Positions 32,290 through 41,386 are shown, counted from the first letter of the stretch. The stretch: 64,000 bases of DNA from Paenibacillus soyae (GCF_024623455.1 NZ_JANIPJ010000002.1:62001-126000), one strand, 5' to 3'. Notes: generated by a model from the letters alone, not told the origin. Numbers and translations: made by a program.

Positions 32290-33707
32290 TACTCCATTTG
32301 CTGGATTTGAATCAGGTTCGTCGCGCCGGCCCTTCCGCTCGGAATGCCGGCGGAGATGATGACGAAATCGCCTTTGGCAAGCAGCTGCGTACGCCTTGCG
32401 CCGCGGATGGCCGCTTCGATCATAGCGTCGGTCGATTCGGTCGATTCGCCTTTGATCGGGATAACGCCGCGCACCAGCGTCAGGCGCTTCAGCACATAGT
32501 CATGCGCCGTGATGGCGATAATAGGAGCGCTTGGACGATATTTGGACACCATACGGGCGGTAAATCCGCTTTCGGTCGGCGTCAGGATCGCCTTGGCGTC
32601 CAGCTGCAGCGACGAGCTCACGACCGCTTGGCTGATGACCTCCGTTACGGAGGAGGTAGGAACCGTCAGCTTCGACTGGAATTGCTCCGCGTGATCGATC
32701 GTCGATTCCGCGCGCTCCGCGATCATGGCCATCATGCGCACGGATTCGAGCGGATACTTGCCCGCGGCCGTCTCTCCGGATAACATGACGCAATCCGCGC
32801 CTTGCAGCACGGCGTTCGCGACGTCGCTGACTTCCGCTCTAGTCGGACGAGGGTTCACTTGCATGGAATCGAGCATCTGCGTCGCCACGATGACCGGCTT
32901 GCCGGCAAGGTTGCATTTTTGAATCATTTCCTTCTGAATCATCGGCACGTCTTCCGCGGGAATCTCGACGCCCAGGTCGCCGCGCGCGACCATGATGCCG
33001 TCGGAAACTTCGATGATCGCATCGAGGTTTTCGACGCCTTCTTCGTTTTCGATCTTCGAAATAATCTGAATATGCCCCGCGCCCGCATCCTCCAGAATCT
33101 GCCTCACCTGCAGAATATCCTCCGCTTTCCGCACGAACGATACCGCGATCATATCGACGCCTTCCTCCACGCCGAACGCGATATGCTTCACGTCCCGATC
33201 CGTGACGCCCGGAAGCGTCGTGCGGATGCCCGGGAGATTGACCCCTTTGCGCGGCTTGAGCGGCCCGCCGTTAAGCACGCGGCAGTGCATTTCCGTTCCC
33301 TCTATTTGCTCTACGCTCAGCTCGATCAAGCCGTCATCGATCAGCACCTTGGTTCCGATGGTCAGCACCTTCGGCATATCCTCGTAGTTCACCGCTACGC
33401 AGCTTCCATTGCCCGTTACCGCGCGGGTCGTAAGCGTCAAGACGTCGCCGGCTTTGAGCTCGTAGCTGCTCTCTTCAAGCGTGCCGATCCGAATCTCGGG
33501 TCCCTTGATGTCCATCATGATGGACACGACCTTGCCCGCCTCCCCTGCTGCTTCCCGGATAAGCGCGATGCGTCCGCTGTGATCGCTAAGCTCGCCATGC
33601 GCCATATTAAGCCGGGCGACGTTCATGCCGGCGTTCATCATTTCCTTCAAGATCGAGATCGAATTGCTGGATGGTCCCATGGTGCACACAATTTTCGTCA
33701 AACTCAT
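32289..33707 (-). CDS. pyk: Pyruvate kinase, short form
   Basis: A 472-residue pyruvate kinase converting phosphoenolpyruvate and ADP to pyruvate and ATP. Key blocks are the N-terminal TKIVCTMGPSS, substrate residues in MNVARLNMAHG, the catalytic-lysine strand IISKIENEEGVENLD, MVARGDLGVEIP (metal site) and the C-terminal allosteric domain ending IIISAG-type. Most Bacillus and Paenibacillus housekeeping enzymes are about 585 residues with an extra C-terminal PEP-utiliser-like domain; that domain is absent here, so this is probably a second, differently regulated isozyme. GGAGGGG lies 9 nt before the ATG at 33707. It is divergent from an AraC gene. Confidence 0.93.
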   Translation of the reverse strand: MSLTKIVCTMGPSSNSISILKEMMNAGMNVARLNMAHGELSDHSGRIALIREAAGEAGKVVSIMMDIKGPEIRIGTLEESSYELKAGDVLTLTTRAVTGNGSCVAVNYEDMPKVLTIGTKVLIDDGLIELSVEQIEGTEMHCRVLNGGPLKPRKGVNLPGIRTTLPGVTDRDVKHIAFGVEEGVDMIAVSFVRKAEDILQVRQILEDAGAGHIQIISKIENEEGVENLDAIIEVSDGIMVARGDLGVEIPAEDVPMIQKEMIQKCNLAGKPVIVATQMLDSMQVNPRPTRAEVSDVANAVLQGADCVMLSGETAAGKYPLESVRMMAMIAERAESTIDHAEQFQSKLTVPTSSVTEVISQAVVSSSLQLDAKAILTPTESGFTARMVSKYRPSAPIIAITAHDYVLKRLTLVRGVIPIKGESTESTDAMIEAAIRGARRTQLLAKGDFVIISAGIPSGRAGATNLIQIQQME

Positions 33708-33776
33708 GTACGTTAACCCCTCCGCCTCTGTACTATTCTGCCTCATTGTATCGGGAAATGCAGACAACGTACATGA

Positions 33777-33804
33777 ACTATAGTATGATGACTGTACTAT
33801 AGTA
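33777..33804. promoter_or_regulatory. Tandem ACTATAGT palindromes between pyk and the AraC gene
   Basis: ACTATAGTA (33777-33785) and TACTATAGTA (33795-33804), each self-complementary, are centred 19 bp apart within the divergent intergenic region. Spacing of nearly two helical turns fits an AraC-type regulator dimer binding direct repeats; it may control pyk, its own gene, or both. Confidence 0.5.
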
Positions 33805-33820
33805 AGATGGAGGCTGTCAG

Positions 33821-34615
33821 ATGCTGTCGATTGTAAACCTGCAGCGAATTCAAGGCATGAGCTGGTACGAGGAAAGCGACGCGCTGTCGAATGTGAGCCG
33901 GTTCGTCATCGTCTCCTACGGCAAATGCCTGTATTGGATCAACGGGGAGAAGGTATTGGCGGAGAAAGGCGATTTTCTGTTTATTCCCGAAGGCTCGGCC
34001 TTCTACGGCAAGAGCGTGCCAACCGTGTTTCACGAGCAATACGTGATGGACCTGCGGGTTGATCCTCTTGCGGACGCCGGCGAGCTCAGGCTTCCCATGT
34101 TCGGGAGGCCGGGCTATTCGAAGTCCAAGGCCGGCTGCTACGAGCTTGTGCTGGAGCGGCTTCGCGCGTTATGGAACGAATGGCAGGAGAAGCTGCCCTT
34201 CTCCTCCCTCCGCGTTTTGTCGGCCGTTCTCGACGCGCTTGTGTTATGGGGGCGAGAGCTGGAAAGGGGCGGTCCGGCGGACGTGTCGGTTCAGCATGCG
34301 GAACGGATGAAGGCCTACATACAGGAGCATTACCGTACGAAAATAACGAAGGAGCAGCTAGGCGATTTTATCGGACGGAGTCCCAACCACGCCGCGAGCC
34401 TGTTCCGCCGGATAACCGGCCAGACCATCAGCGAATTCGCGCATAACGTCCGCATGCGGACCGCCGTCTATATGCTGAAGGAATCGCTTCTCACCGTGGC
34501 CGAGATCGCCGATTATTTGGGCTACTCGGACACGTCCTACTTCCAGCGCGTATTCAAGCGCACGACGGGGGTCTCGCCTTCCTATTATTTAAAAGAAAGA
34601 TCGTTCACGGTATAA
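33821..34615 (+). CDS. AraC family regulator with N-terminal sensor domain
   Basis: A 264-residue regulator with a cupin-like N-terminal sensing domain (SNVSRFVIVSYGKCLYWING; then EKGDFLFIPEGSAFYG) and a C-terminal AraC DNA-binding domain from about residue 165 (MKAYIQEHYRTKITKEQLGD; AASLFRRITGQTISEFAHNV; TVAEIADYLGYSDTSYFQRV; FKRTTGVSPSYY). Ligand binding to the cupin presumably switches DNA binding. GGAGG lies 7 nt upstream. It is divergent from pyk across a region with two ACTATAGT palindromes and 34 bp ahead of the molybdopterin oxidoreductase, so both are candidate targets. Confidence 0.9.
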   Translation: MLSIVNLQRIQGMSWYEESDALSNVSRFVIVSYGKCLYWINGEKVLAEKGDFLFIPEGSAFYGKSVPTVFHEQYVMDLRVDPLADAGELRLPMFGRPGYSKSKAGCYELVLERLRALWNEWQEKLPFSSLRVLSAVLDALVLWGRELERGGPADVSVQHAERMKAYIQEHYRTKITKEQLGDFIGRSPNHAASLFRRITGQTISEFAHNVRMRTAVYMLKESLLTVAEIADYLGYSDTSYFQRVFKRTTGVSPSYYLKERSFTV

Positions 34616-34649
34616 TAGTAGAGTTATCCACTGTAAAAGGAGCCTGCTT

Positions 34650-36707
34650 ATGAACTCATTTCCCGCAACCGGCGTCGTCCGCTCCGTCTGCCCTTTCGAC
34701 TGTCCCGACACCTGCGGTCTTCATGTTACGCTTGAGAATGGCAAAGTTACGGCCGTAACGGGCGATCCCGACCATCCGGTCACGAGAGGCGCGATCTGCA
34801 ATAAAGTGCGGCAGCTGCCTGACCGCGTTCATCATCCGGAGCGTCTGCTCACTCCGATGCGCAGAGTCGGACCGAAAGGAACGCTTCGTTTCGAGCCTAT
34901 TGGCTGGGACGAGGCTTATAACGAAATAATCGGCAACATGAAAACGATCATTCGCGAACACGGCGCGGACGCGATCTTGCCATACAGCTTCTACGGCAAC
35001 ATGGGCATTCTGAACGCGGAAGGCATGGACCGCCGTTTCTTCCACCGTCTCGGCGCCAGCCGTCTCGCGAGAACGATCTGCAATGCGGCGGGCTCGAAGG
35101 GCTACAGCTACACGATGGGCGGCTCCATCGGCATCGATCCGGAGGAGACCGTTCATACGAAGCTGTTCCTCATATGGGGCTGCAACCTGGTCTCGACGAA
35201 CATGCATCAGACGATGCTGGCGACGGAAGCCCGCAAGAACGGCGCCCGCATCGTTCATATCGACGTCCATCGCAACCGCACCTCCTCCTGGGCGGATGAT
35301 TTCATTCTGGTGCGGCCCGGCAGCGATGCCGCCCTCGCCCTTGGCATCATGCATATCCTGATCCGGGACGGGCTGGTGGACGAAGCTTTCGTCAAGGAAC
35401 ACACCGTAGGGTACGAGGAGCTTGCGGCGGAAGCGTCCGTCTATCCTCCGTCCGTCTATCCTCCGTCCGTCGTATCGGAGCTGACCGGCGTACCCGAATC
35501 GAAGATCGAGGAGCTTGCCTCGCTATACGGCCGGACAACGCCGTCGTTCATTCGAATCGGCAACGGCCTGCAGCATCACGACAACGGCGGCATGGTCATC
35601 CGCGCGATCTCCTGCCTGCCGGCTCTGACCGGCCAATGGGCGGTTGTCGGAGGCGGCGCGATGAAGGGCAACAGCTGGTATTCCCGCATCAATCATAGGG
35701 CGCTCGAACGTCCGGATCTGCTTCCCGACCGCTCGGTTCGCACCATCAACATGAATCAGCTTGGCGAGGCGCTTACGGAGCTGGAGAAGCCGGTTCGCAT
35801 GCTGTTCGTCTATAACAGCAATCCAGCCGTTGTCGCGCCGGATCAGACGAAGGTCCGCGAAGGGCTGCTGCGCGACGATCTCTACACGGTTACGCATGAT
35901 TTGTTCCTGACCGACACCTGCAAATTTGCGGATCTGGTGCTGCCCGCTACATCGCATCTCGAGAACCTGGATTTGTATGGCTCCTACTGGCATCTCTATC
36001 TGCAGCTCGGCAAGCCGATTCTGCCGCCCGCCGGCGAGAGCAAGTCGAATTTCACTCTGTTCAAGGAGCTTGCGCTTCGGATGGGCTTCGAGCCGGAGCT
36101 ATTCGATATAACGGAGGAGCAGATGATTCGGGAGGCGCTCGACAGCAAGCTGAACCCCTTGCTCGAGGGCATTACGTTCGAAGCGCTATCCGAGCGTCAC
36201 TGGATGAAGGCGGGGGACGGACGCAGGCACCCGATCCAAGGAGAGCTTCCTACGCCAAGCGGCAAGATCGAGCTGTATTCGAAATCGATGCAGCGCGCGG
36301 GCTTATCCCCCGTTCCGACCTTCACTCCGCTCGCCGAACCGGAGACGTACCCGTTCCTGCTGACGACGGGCCCGAACCATAGCTATATCAATTCCACCTT
36401 CGCCAATCAGGCCAAGCTGCAGAAGCTGGAGAAAACGCCGACGCTGCACATGCACGAGGAGGATGCGGAGAAGCTTGGCTTGTCCGACGGGGAGCTGGTT
36501 CTCGTGCGCAACGACCGCGGCGAAGCTCGCCTCACGCTGAAGCTCGGCATGGACGTGCTTCCCGGCGTCCTGGTCACGCAGGGCCTTTGGTGGGACGACG
36601 AGGGAACGGGACGAAGCCCCGTCAACGCGCTGACGCCTCAGCGTCTGTCCGACATGGGCGGCGGCGCGACGTTCTTCTCCAATCGCGTCGAGGTGGTTAA
36701 GCTGTAA
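34650..36707 (+). CDS. Molybdopterin-dependent oxidoreductase with Fe-S cluster
   Basis: A 685-residue protein of the DMSO-reductase/formate dehydrogenase superfamily. The N-terminus binds a [4Fe-4S] cluster through Cys14, Cys18, Cys22 and Cys50 (VCPFDCPDTCG, then GAICNK). Further blocks are IGWDEAYNEI, FLIWGCNLVSTNMH (pterin site), FLTDTCKFADLVLPATSHLE and the C-terminal molydopterin-binding domain from about residue 560 (YPFLLTTGPNHSYINSTFANQ). No Tat signal is seen, so it is cytoplasmic. Residues about 264-273 carry a duplicated VYPPS encoded by a perfect 15-bp tandem repeat (35439-35468). No partner subunits are adjacent. The substrate is unknown. Confidence 0.9.
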   Translation: MNSFPATGVVRSVCPFDCPDTCGLHVTLENGKVTAVTGDPDHPVTRGAICNKVRQLPDRVHHPERLLTPMRRVGPKGTLRFEPIGWDEAYNEIIGNMKTIIREHGADAILPYSFYGNMGILNAEGMDRRFFHRLGASRLARTICNAAGSKGYSYTMGGSIGIDPEETVHTKLFLIWGCNLVSTNMHQTMLATEARKNGARIVHIDVHRNRTSSWADDFILVRPGSDAALALGIMHILIRDGLVDEAFVKEHTVGYEELAAEASVYPPSVYPPSVVSELTGVPESKIEELASLYGRTTPSFIRIGNGLQHHDNGGMVIRAISCLPALTGQWAVVGGGAMKGNSWYSRINHRALERPDLLPDRSVRTINMNQLGEALTELEKPVRMLFVYNSNPAVVAPDQTKVREGLLRDDLYTVTHDLFLTDTCKFADLVLPATSHLENLDLYGSYWHLYLQLGKPILPPAGESKSNFTLFKELALRMGFEPELFDITEEQMIREALDSKLNPLLEGITFEALSERHWMKAGDGRRHPIQGELPTPSGKIELYSKSMQRAGLSPVPTFTPLAEPETYPFLLTTGPNHSYINSTFANQAKLQKLEKTPTLHMHEEDAEKLGLSDGELVLVRNDRGEARLTLKLGMDVLPGVLVTQGLWWDDEGTGRSPVNALTPQRLSDMGGGATFFSNRVEVVKL

Positions 36708-36728
36708 GAGCACCGCCCGGGCGTTCAC

Positions 36729-36771
36729 GAAAAAAGGTTCGCAGCCGTCAGACGGCTGTGAACCTTTTTTA
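36729..36771. terminator. Bidirectional intrinsic terminator
   Basis: Stem AAGGTTC-g-CAGCCGT against ACGGCTG-t-GAACCTT with a 3-nt loop, six A on one side and six T on the other. It separates the convergent oxidoreductase and hydroxyacid dehydrogenase genes. Confidence 0.9.
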
Positions 36772-36776
36772 TGAAG

Positions 36777-37754
36777 CTAACTCTTAAATTCCGGCACCAG
36801 ATACGGCGACGCCTCGCCTCGCAGCGCGGCCACCAGATTCTTGGCGGCCAGCATGGCCATGTCGTCGCGCGTCTTGGCCGTCGCCGAGCCAATGTGAGGC
36901 AGAAGCAGCGTATTCGGCAGCGAAGCGAGCGGATGATCGCCAGGCAGCGGCTCTTTGTCGAACACGTCGAGACCCGCAGCCCGAATCGCGCCGCTTCGAA
37001 GCGCGTTGACAAGCGCCGGCTCGTCGACCGTCGCGCCCCGCGAAGCATTAACGAAGATCGCGCTGCGCTTCATCAAGCCGAATTCCCGGGCTCCGATCAG
37101 CCCTTTGGTTGCCGGCGTGAGCGGCGTCATCAGCACGACGAAATCCGAAGTGGCCAGCAGCTCGTCCATTGCCTTATATTCGGCGCCGTATGCCTGCTCC
37201 GCTTCCGCCTTGCAGCTGCGGTTGTAATACTGGACCTTCATCCCGAAGCCCAGAGCCGCTCGTCTCGCCACGGCTTCGCCAATCCGGCCCATGCCGATAA
37301 TGCCAAGCGTCGCGTGATGGACGTCTATGCCGAACAAGCCTTCTCCGTCGCCACGCTTCCAATTGCCCGAACGAACGTATGCATCCAGCTCCGCGACGCG
37401 ACGTGCCGTTCCGAGCATGAGGGCGAAGACCAGATCCGCCACCGTCTCGTCCAGCACCTCCGGCGTATGGGTTCCGACGACGCCTCGCCGCTTCATCGCG
37501 TCCACGTCGAAGTGATTGTAGCCTACGCTGACCGTACTGACCGCTCTGAGCCTGGGCGCCGACTCGAGAAGACCGTCGTCGATCCGTCTTCCCGACGTCA
37601 TATAGCCTTCCGCATCCGCAAGCCTTCTGTTCAGCTCATCGCGCGGAACCGTGTCTTCTTCCTCCCAAATATCCAATTCGCAGTGTTCCGCCAAATAGGC
37701 CCTCACCGGCTCCGGTAGTTTGCGGTCCACGAATACATGCGGTTTAACCGTCAT
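36777..37754 (-). CDS. D-2-hydroxyacid dehydrogenase (glyoxylate/hydroxypyruvate reductase-like)
   Basis: A 325-residue NAD(P)-dependent dehydrogenase that reduces 2-oxoacids such as glyoxylate or hydroxypyruvate to D-hydroxyacids. Signatures are the substrate loop VSVGYNHFDVDA, the nucleotide motif LGIIGMGRIGEAVARRA (GxGxxG), the catalytic Arg in NASRGATVDE, Glu in LDVFDKEPLPGDHP and His in LLPHIGSAT. The pattern is closest to the D-glycerate dehydrogenase/GhrB branch. AGGAGG lies 7 nt before the ATG. It is monocistronic and ends at the shared terminator. A preference between NADH and NADPH cannot be read safely. Confidence 0.9.
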   Translation of the reverse strand: MTVKPHVFVDRKLPEPVRAYLAEHCELDIWEEEDTVPRDELNRRLADAEGYMTSGRRIDDGLLESAPRLRAVSTVSVGYNHFDVDAMKRRGVVGTHTPEVLDETVADLVFALMLGTARRVAELDAYVRSGNWKRGDGEGLFGIDVHHATLGIIGMGRIGEAVARRAALGFGMKVQYYNRSCKAEAEQAYGAEYKAMDELLATSDFVVLMTPLTPATKGLIGAREFGLMKRSAIFVNASRGATVDEPALVNALRSGAIRAAGLDVFDKEPLPGDHPLASLPNTLLLPHIGSATAKTRDDMAMLAAKNLVAALRGEASPYLVPEFKS

Positions 37755-37861
37755 AAGCTCCTCCTAACGAATATCGATTGACAGACAAATACGTTCCATT
37801 CCCGATATTATCCCTTGTCGGCATCACGCCGTCAATCGCCGGCAGCTCCTATTGCCGATAT

Positions 37862-38140
37862 TCAGTACACGCGTAAGATTTCGTAACCGCCCACGACGCA
37901 CCCGAACAGGATGACGACTACCCCAACCGACGTCCAATACGCCCTCCTCTTCAGCCAGCCGCCAAGCCTCACGATCAGCGCCAGGCTAAGCGCTCCTCCA
38001 ATCCAGACGTTCAGAATGATATAAAACGAGTCGAAGCCGTACAAAGCCATAAACATCATCGCCATCCACACTCCGACGCCAATGACGGGCACGAACACCA
38101 AAGCCAGCAGCAGTCTGGCCCAAAACTCCCCTGTTCCCAC
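37862..38140 (-). CDS. Small three-helix membrane protein
   Basis: A 92-residue membrane protein with three hydrophobic segments: residues about 7-33, 38-58 and 68-88, the last two separated by a basic loop (RLGGWLKRRAYW). I do not recognise it. It starts with GTG behind GGAGG 7 nt upstream. It stands alone between the hydroxyacid dehydrogenase and a divergent small gene, with its own implied promoter in 38141-38220. Confidence 0.65.
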   Translation of the reverse strand: MGTGEFWARLLLALVFVPVIGVGVWMAMMFMALYGFDSFYIILNVWIGGALSLALIVRLGGWLKRRAYWTSVGVVVILFGCVVGGYEILRVY

Positions 38141-38317
38141 AATAAACCCTCCGCTTTTTTCTTTGTTTCCCCATCATAAATAATCGCTTGCCGACCGCAA
38201 AGTACCAAATCCGCATAGTACCTCGCGTTTGGCTCGCATTTCCTTATATAACCGATGAAGATATTGGAGAATCTATAATCGTTCGCCTACATGCAAGCAG
38301 GAAAGGAGGTTATCGCA

Positions 38318-38464
38318 ATGGGCCGTCACAAACCGAAATCCGAAGCTGCCAAAAACGAAGCGTTTTACACGAAATCGGCGCTGGCTGAGAACGAAATAGC
38401 CGCTACTACGGAGCATAACAAAAACCAAAAAGGACAAATCCCGAACAAGCCTTCCACGGGCTAG
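38318..38464 (+). CDS. 48-residue hydrophilic small protein
   Basis: A short ORF with an excellent AAAGGAGG site 8 nt before the ATG, reading MGRHKPKSEAAKNEAFYTKS, then ALAENEIAATTEHNKNQKGQ, then IPNKPSTG. It is rich in Lys, Asn, Glu and Ala, with no cysteine and no hydrophobic stretch, resembling the composition of small spore or stress proteins in Bacillota, though I cannot name a family. It is followed within 17 bp by a strong terminator, so the region looks like a complete small transcription unit. The small-spore-protein idea is speculation. Confidence 0.6.
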   Translation: MGRHKPKSEAAKNEAFYTKSALAENEIAATTEHNKNQKGQIPNKPSTG

Positions 38465-38478
38465 CTCGCCCAACAAAG

Positions 38479-38523
38479 CAAAAACTGCCGGCAAAGCTCC
38501 ATCATGAGCCTGCCGGCAGTTTC
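38479..38523. terminator. Bidirectional intrinsic terminator
   Basis: Ten-base-pair stem ACTGCCGGCA/TGCCGGCAGT enclosing a second GCTC/GAGC stem, with A-rich and T-rich flanks. It serves the small ORF at 38318 and the minus-strand oxidoreductase ending at 38528. Confidence 0.88.
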
Positions 38524-38527
38524 GAAA

Positions 38528-39517
38528 TTACCCTCGTACTTGAACGACGATCTTCCCTCGAACATGACGCCCGGACAGCCTCCGCAGCTCATCCGGAACT
38601 TCCTCCAGCTTGATCAGCTTTTGCTGAAGAGGACGAATTTGTCCATCTGTGATCCATGCGAGGAACTCCTCGGTCATGCGGGCGATATCCTCTTCCGCCT
38701 GACGGTTGCCCGAACCGTGCGCTCCGCCAAGCATAAGCTTATGCAGAGTGAACGTTTTGCTCGAGGGCTGGAAATCCGCAACGGTCTCCGGCGCTCCGGC
38801 GATGCAGGCAAGCTGCCCTCCGAAAGATAATACCGACAGATCGTCCTGCGATGTCAACCGATTCACCGTATTCAGGATGAGATCGACGCCCCTCCCGTCG
38901 GTTAACTCGAGAATCCGGGACAGCACATGTTCCGCCTGGTAATCGATGACGACATCGGCGCCGATCGCCATGACGTAATCCGCATTCTCCGAAGAAGCGG
39001 TCGTGTAGATCGGACCAAGTCCTAATGCTTTCGCAATCTGAATGGCGTATCCTCCTACGCCCCCTGCTCCGCCGTGAATCAGAATCGACTGCCCCGCCTG
39101 AGCCCGCATCTTGCGGACGATGGCTTGGTAAGCCGTTAACCCTGCGCACGGGAACGCTGCGGCTTCCTCGAACGAGACGGACTCCGGCAGCTTCGCAGCC
39201 GTATGGGCCGTCGTCAGCGCGTATTCGGCGCATACCCCTTGCTTAGTGAAGTCCGCATGGAATACGACCCGGTCGCCGATGCTCCAGCCTTGGGCCCCCT
39301 CCCCGACGGCATGTACGATTCCCGACGCATCAACGCCTGGAACATGCGGGTAGGTCCATGCGGGATGTCCGCCGGCCATCACTTTGTAATCGACGGGATT
39401 CAGCGACGCGGCATGAACCTCCACACGAATTTCGCCAAAGCCGGGCTCCGGCGTCGCCAACGTCATCATGGACAGGTTATCCGGTCCGCCCGGACCGCTC
39501 TGGGCTATAGCCTTCAT
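38528..39517 (-). CDS. Zinc-binding-type alcohol dehydrogenase / quinone oxidoreductase family protein
   Basis: A 329-residue MDR-family NADPH-dependent oxidoreductase. The N-terminal catalytic domain begins MKAIAQSGPGGPDNL and includes the HAASLNPVDYKV and GVDASGIVHAVGEG blocks; the Rossmann motif is IHGGAGGVGGYAIQIAKALG at about residues 143-162. The catalytic zinc ligands of true alcohol dehydrogenases are missing, which fits the quinone-reductase (zeta-crystallin-like) branch acting on quinones or reactive carbonyls. GGAGGG lies upstream of the ATG. It is 21 bp downstream of the deacetylase fusion gene and may share its message. Confidence 0.88.
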   Translation of the reverse strand: MKAIAQSGPGGPDNLSMMTLATPEPGFGEIRVEVHAASLNPVDYKVMAGGHPAWTYPHVPGVDASGIVHAVGEGAQGWSIGDRVVFHADFTKQGVCAEYALTTAHTAAKLPESVSFEEAAAFPCAGLTAYQAIVRKMRAQAGQSILIHGGAGGVGGYAIQIAKALGLGPIYTTASSENADYVMAIGADVVIDYQAEHVLSRILELTDGRGVDLILNTVNRLTSQDDLSVLSFGGQLACIAGAPETVADFQPSSKTFTLHKLMLGGAHGSGNRQAEEDIARMTEEFLAWITDGQIRPLQQKLIKLEEVPDELRRLSGRHVRGKIVVQVRG

Positions 39518-39538
39518 CCTATATCATCCCTCCAGTCG

Positions 39539-41377
39539 TTATTGGCCTTGCAGCAAGCGTACCAGCTGGTCGCTTGGCACCTCGGGGCCGCCGTTGATGC
39601 GCTTGAGCGCGAACAACGTGCGCGGATCTCCCTTCACGATCTCGCTGATCCCGGAAGTCGTCGTCAGCGTCGCGCGGTAGCCCATATCCTTGAGCAGCTG
39701 CTCCGACAGATGGGAATAATAGCCGAACGGATACGTGAAGACATTCACTTCGTTCCCCAGCTTATGTTCGATCATCGCTTCCATTCCGCCGATATCCGTC
39801 CGGAACGCCTCCGCGTAGGCCCCGTTCGTTTCATCCTTCATCTGCAGCACGCCGCTGCGAACGGTCGTATTCTCCGGGTCCGATTCGTGCATGTCGTAGC
39901 TATGGTTCTGAATGTCGATGACGCCGGAATCATCCATCTCGTCGGCTTGCTCCCACGTGAAATGCGGATAGAACTGCTTGCCTGGTATCCGGTGCTCTTC
40001 CCGGCCGACCGACCAGCCGATTATCGAGATGGTAGCGTTCATTCCGAGCTCCTTCAGCACGGGATAAGCATATTCGTAGTTGCTGTAGTAGCCGTCGTCG
40101 AACGTGATCGCGAGCGGATTGTCGGGCAATTCCTTCTTGCCGTCCACGTAATCGATCAGATCGGTAATGAAGACGGTGTTGAATCCCGCCGCTCGGACGG
40201 CTTCCATGTCCTGCTCGAATTTGGCGGGCGGCGTGATCAAGGAGTTCGGTTCGTACGGGTCGTCGTCGATATGATGATAGACGAGAATCGGAATGCGCAC
40301 GCCTTCCTTGGCAGCGGCTCCCGCCGGCCGCGTGAAGACGCGTTCCGCGTGCTCCCTCACGTTCTCTTTGGTCGTCAGATGGCCGAAGCCGCTCGGAACA
40401 TACACGTCCTTGTCCTCGAACATATAGCCGAGCATCATCCGGCCGACCGTGTTCCGGTAATGCATCGTGTCATAGAAATAACGCGGATCCCCGCTGACGT
40501 TCGTATATCCAGTGAAATCCCAGAAGTCCGTCACTTCGGCTATCTTCGCCCAATACGACTTCAGGTCATCCATGTCGTAGCTCAGAAGCTCCTGCTCAGA
40601 GGTGGCCCCCGTGATCAGACGGAACGTGGCGCCGTGCGACTCGGCATAAGCTTTCATTCGCTTCAGCGCCTCCACGTTATTATCCATCGCGGTTGCTTCC
40701 AGCTTGCCGAACGGCGCGAATGCCGCTTGATTCGCTTTCATGTACGCTTCCAGATCATCGACCTTCTCCGCGTCCCGGCGCACTTTGTTGTACACGCCGC
40801 TCTCCGGTATGAACTGCGAATATTCGAAGGAATCGATCGCCCGTTTGGCGTAGCCCTCCAGCTTCCGGTAGCTGTACGAAGGATTCAGCTTCAGGTAATC
40901 GAGGTAAAATTCAAGCTTGGAATCCCCCGACACCTTCGCGTGAAGCGATTGCTTGAAGTCGGTCGGCGTTTCGTTGAAGTGGCTGATTTCCTGAAGACTC
41001 ATATGGAGCACGATGTTTTGGGCCCCGTACTCGTCGATCAGATAATAGAGCGTCTTCTCGTAATCGTGAAAGTCGCCGCCGTACATCAGCATGCTGTAGA
41101 AGCTGGCTCCATTGCCGTAATAGTCGTTCAGCAGCTCGGGCGAAATCGAGCCCGACTTGGACCCGCCGATAATGTAGGAATTATAGCGTTCATGATATTG
41201 GTCCAAGTAACCGATCTTCGCCACGCGCGGATTGTTCACCATATTATACGAATGCCACTTCAGCACTTTGTCGCCGAACACCCCGAACGGATCGACGACA
41301 ACGTTCAGTCCCGCTACGACAGCCGCAGCCAGTCCGAGCGATGCGATGAACGCGATCAGCCATTTGCGAAAAGTCAT
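39539..41377 (-). CDS. SGNH-like / polysaccharide deacetylase fusion protein
   Basis: A 612-residue exported protein with two parts. Residues 5-27 form a signal anchor. Residues about 35-350 resemble the SGNH-type partner proteins of MBOAT acyltransferases (strand YIIGGSKSGSISPELL; C-terminal FYDTMHYRN with the D-x-x-H pair). Residues about 365-610 form a NodB polysaccharide deacetylase domain with metal-site motifs ITFDDGYYSNYEYAYP and QNHSYDMH. It would act outside the membrane, modifying a cell-wall or secreted polysaccharide by transferring and/or removing acyl groups. GAGGTG precedes the ATG; the MBOAT gene is 10 bp upstream on the same strand. The domain fusion is uncommon in my experience. 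Confidence 0.85.
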   Translation of the reverse strand: MTFRKWLIAFIASLGLAAAVVAGLNVVVDPFGVFGDKVLKWHSYNMVNNPRVAKIGYLDQYHERYNSYIIGGSKSGSISPELLNDYYGNGASFYSMLMYGGDFHDYEKTLYYLIDEYGAQNIVLHMSLQEISHFNETPTDFKQSLHAKVSGDSKLEFYLDYLKLNPSYSYRKLEGYAKRAIDSFEYSQFIPESGVYNKVRRDAEKVDDLEAYMKANQAAFAPFGKLEATAMDNNVEALKRMKAYAESHGATFRLITGATSEQELLSYDMDDLKSYWAKIAEVTDFWDFTGYTNVSGDPRYFYDTMHYRNTVGRMMLGYMFEDKDVYVPSGFGHLTTKENVREHAERVFTRPAGAAAKEGVRIPILVYHHIDDDPYEPNSLITPPAKFEQDMEAVRAAGFNTVFITDLIDYVDGKKELPDNPLAITFDDGYYSNYEYAYPVLKELGMNATISIIGWSVGREEHRIPGKQFYPHFTWEQADEMDDSGVIDIQNHSYDMHESDPENTTVRSGVLQMKDETNGAYAEAFRTDIGGMEAMIEHKLGNEVNVFTYPFGYYSHLSEQLLKDMGYRATLTTTSGISEIVKGDPRTLFALKRINGGPEVPSDQLVRLLQGQ

Positions 41378-41386
41378 AACGTCACC

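Noticed and set aside
36777..37754. Annotation as phosphoglycerate dehydrogenase serA
   Set aside because: The protein is 325 residues with no ACT domain, and the substrate-loop pattern fits glyoxylate/hydroxypyruvate reductases better.
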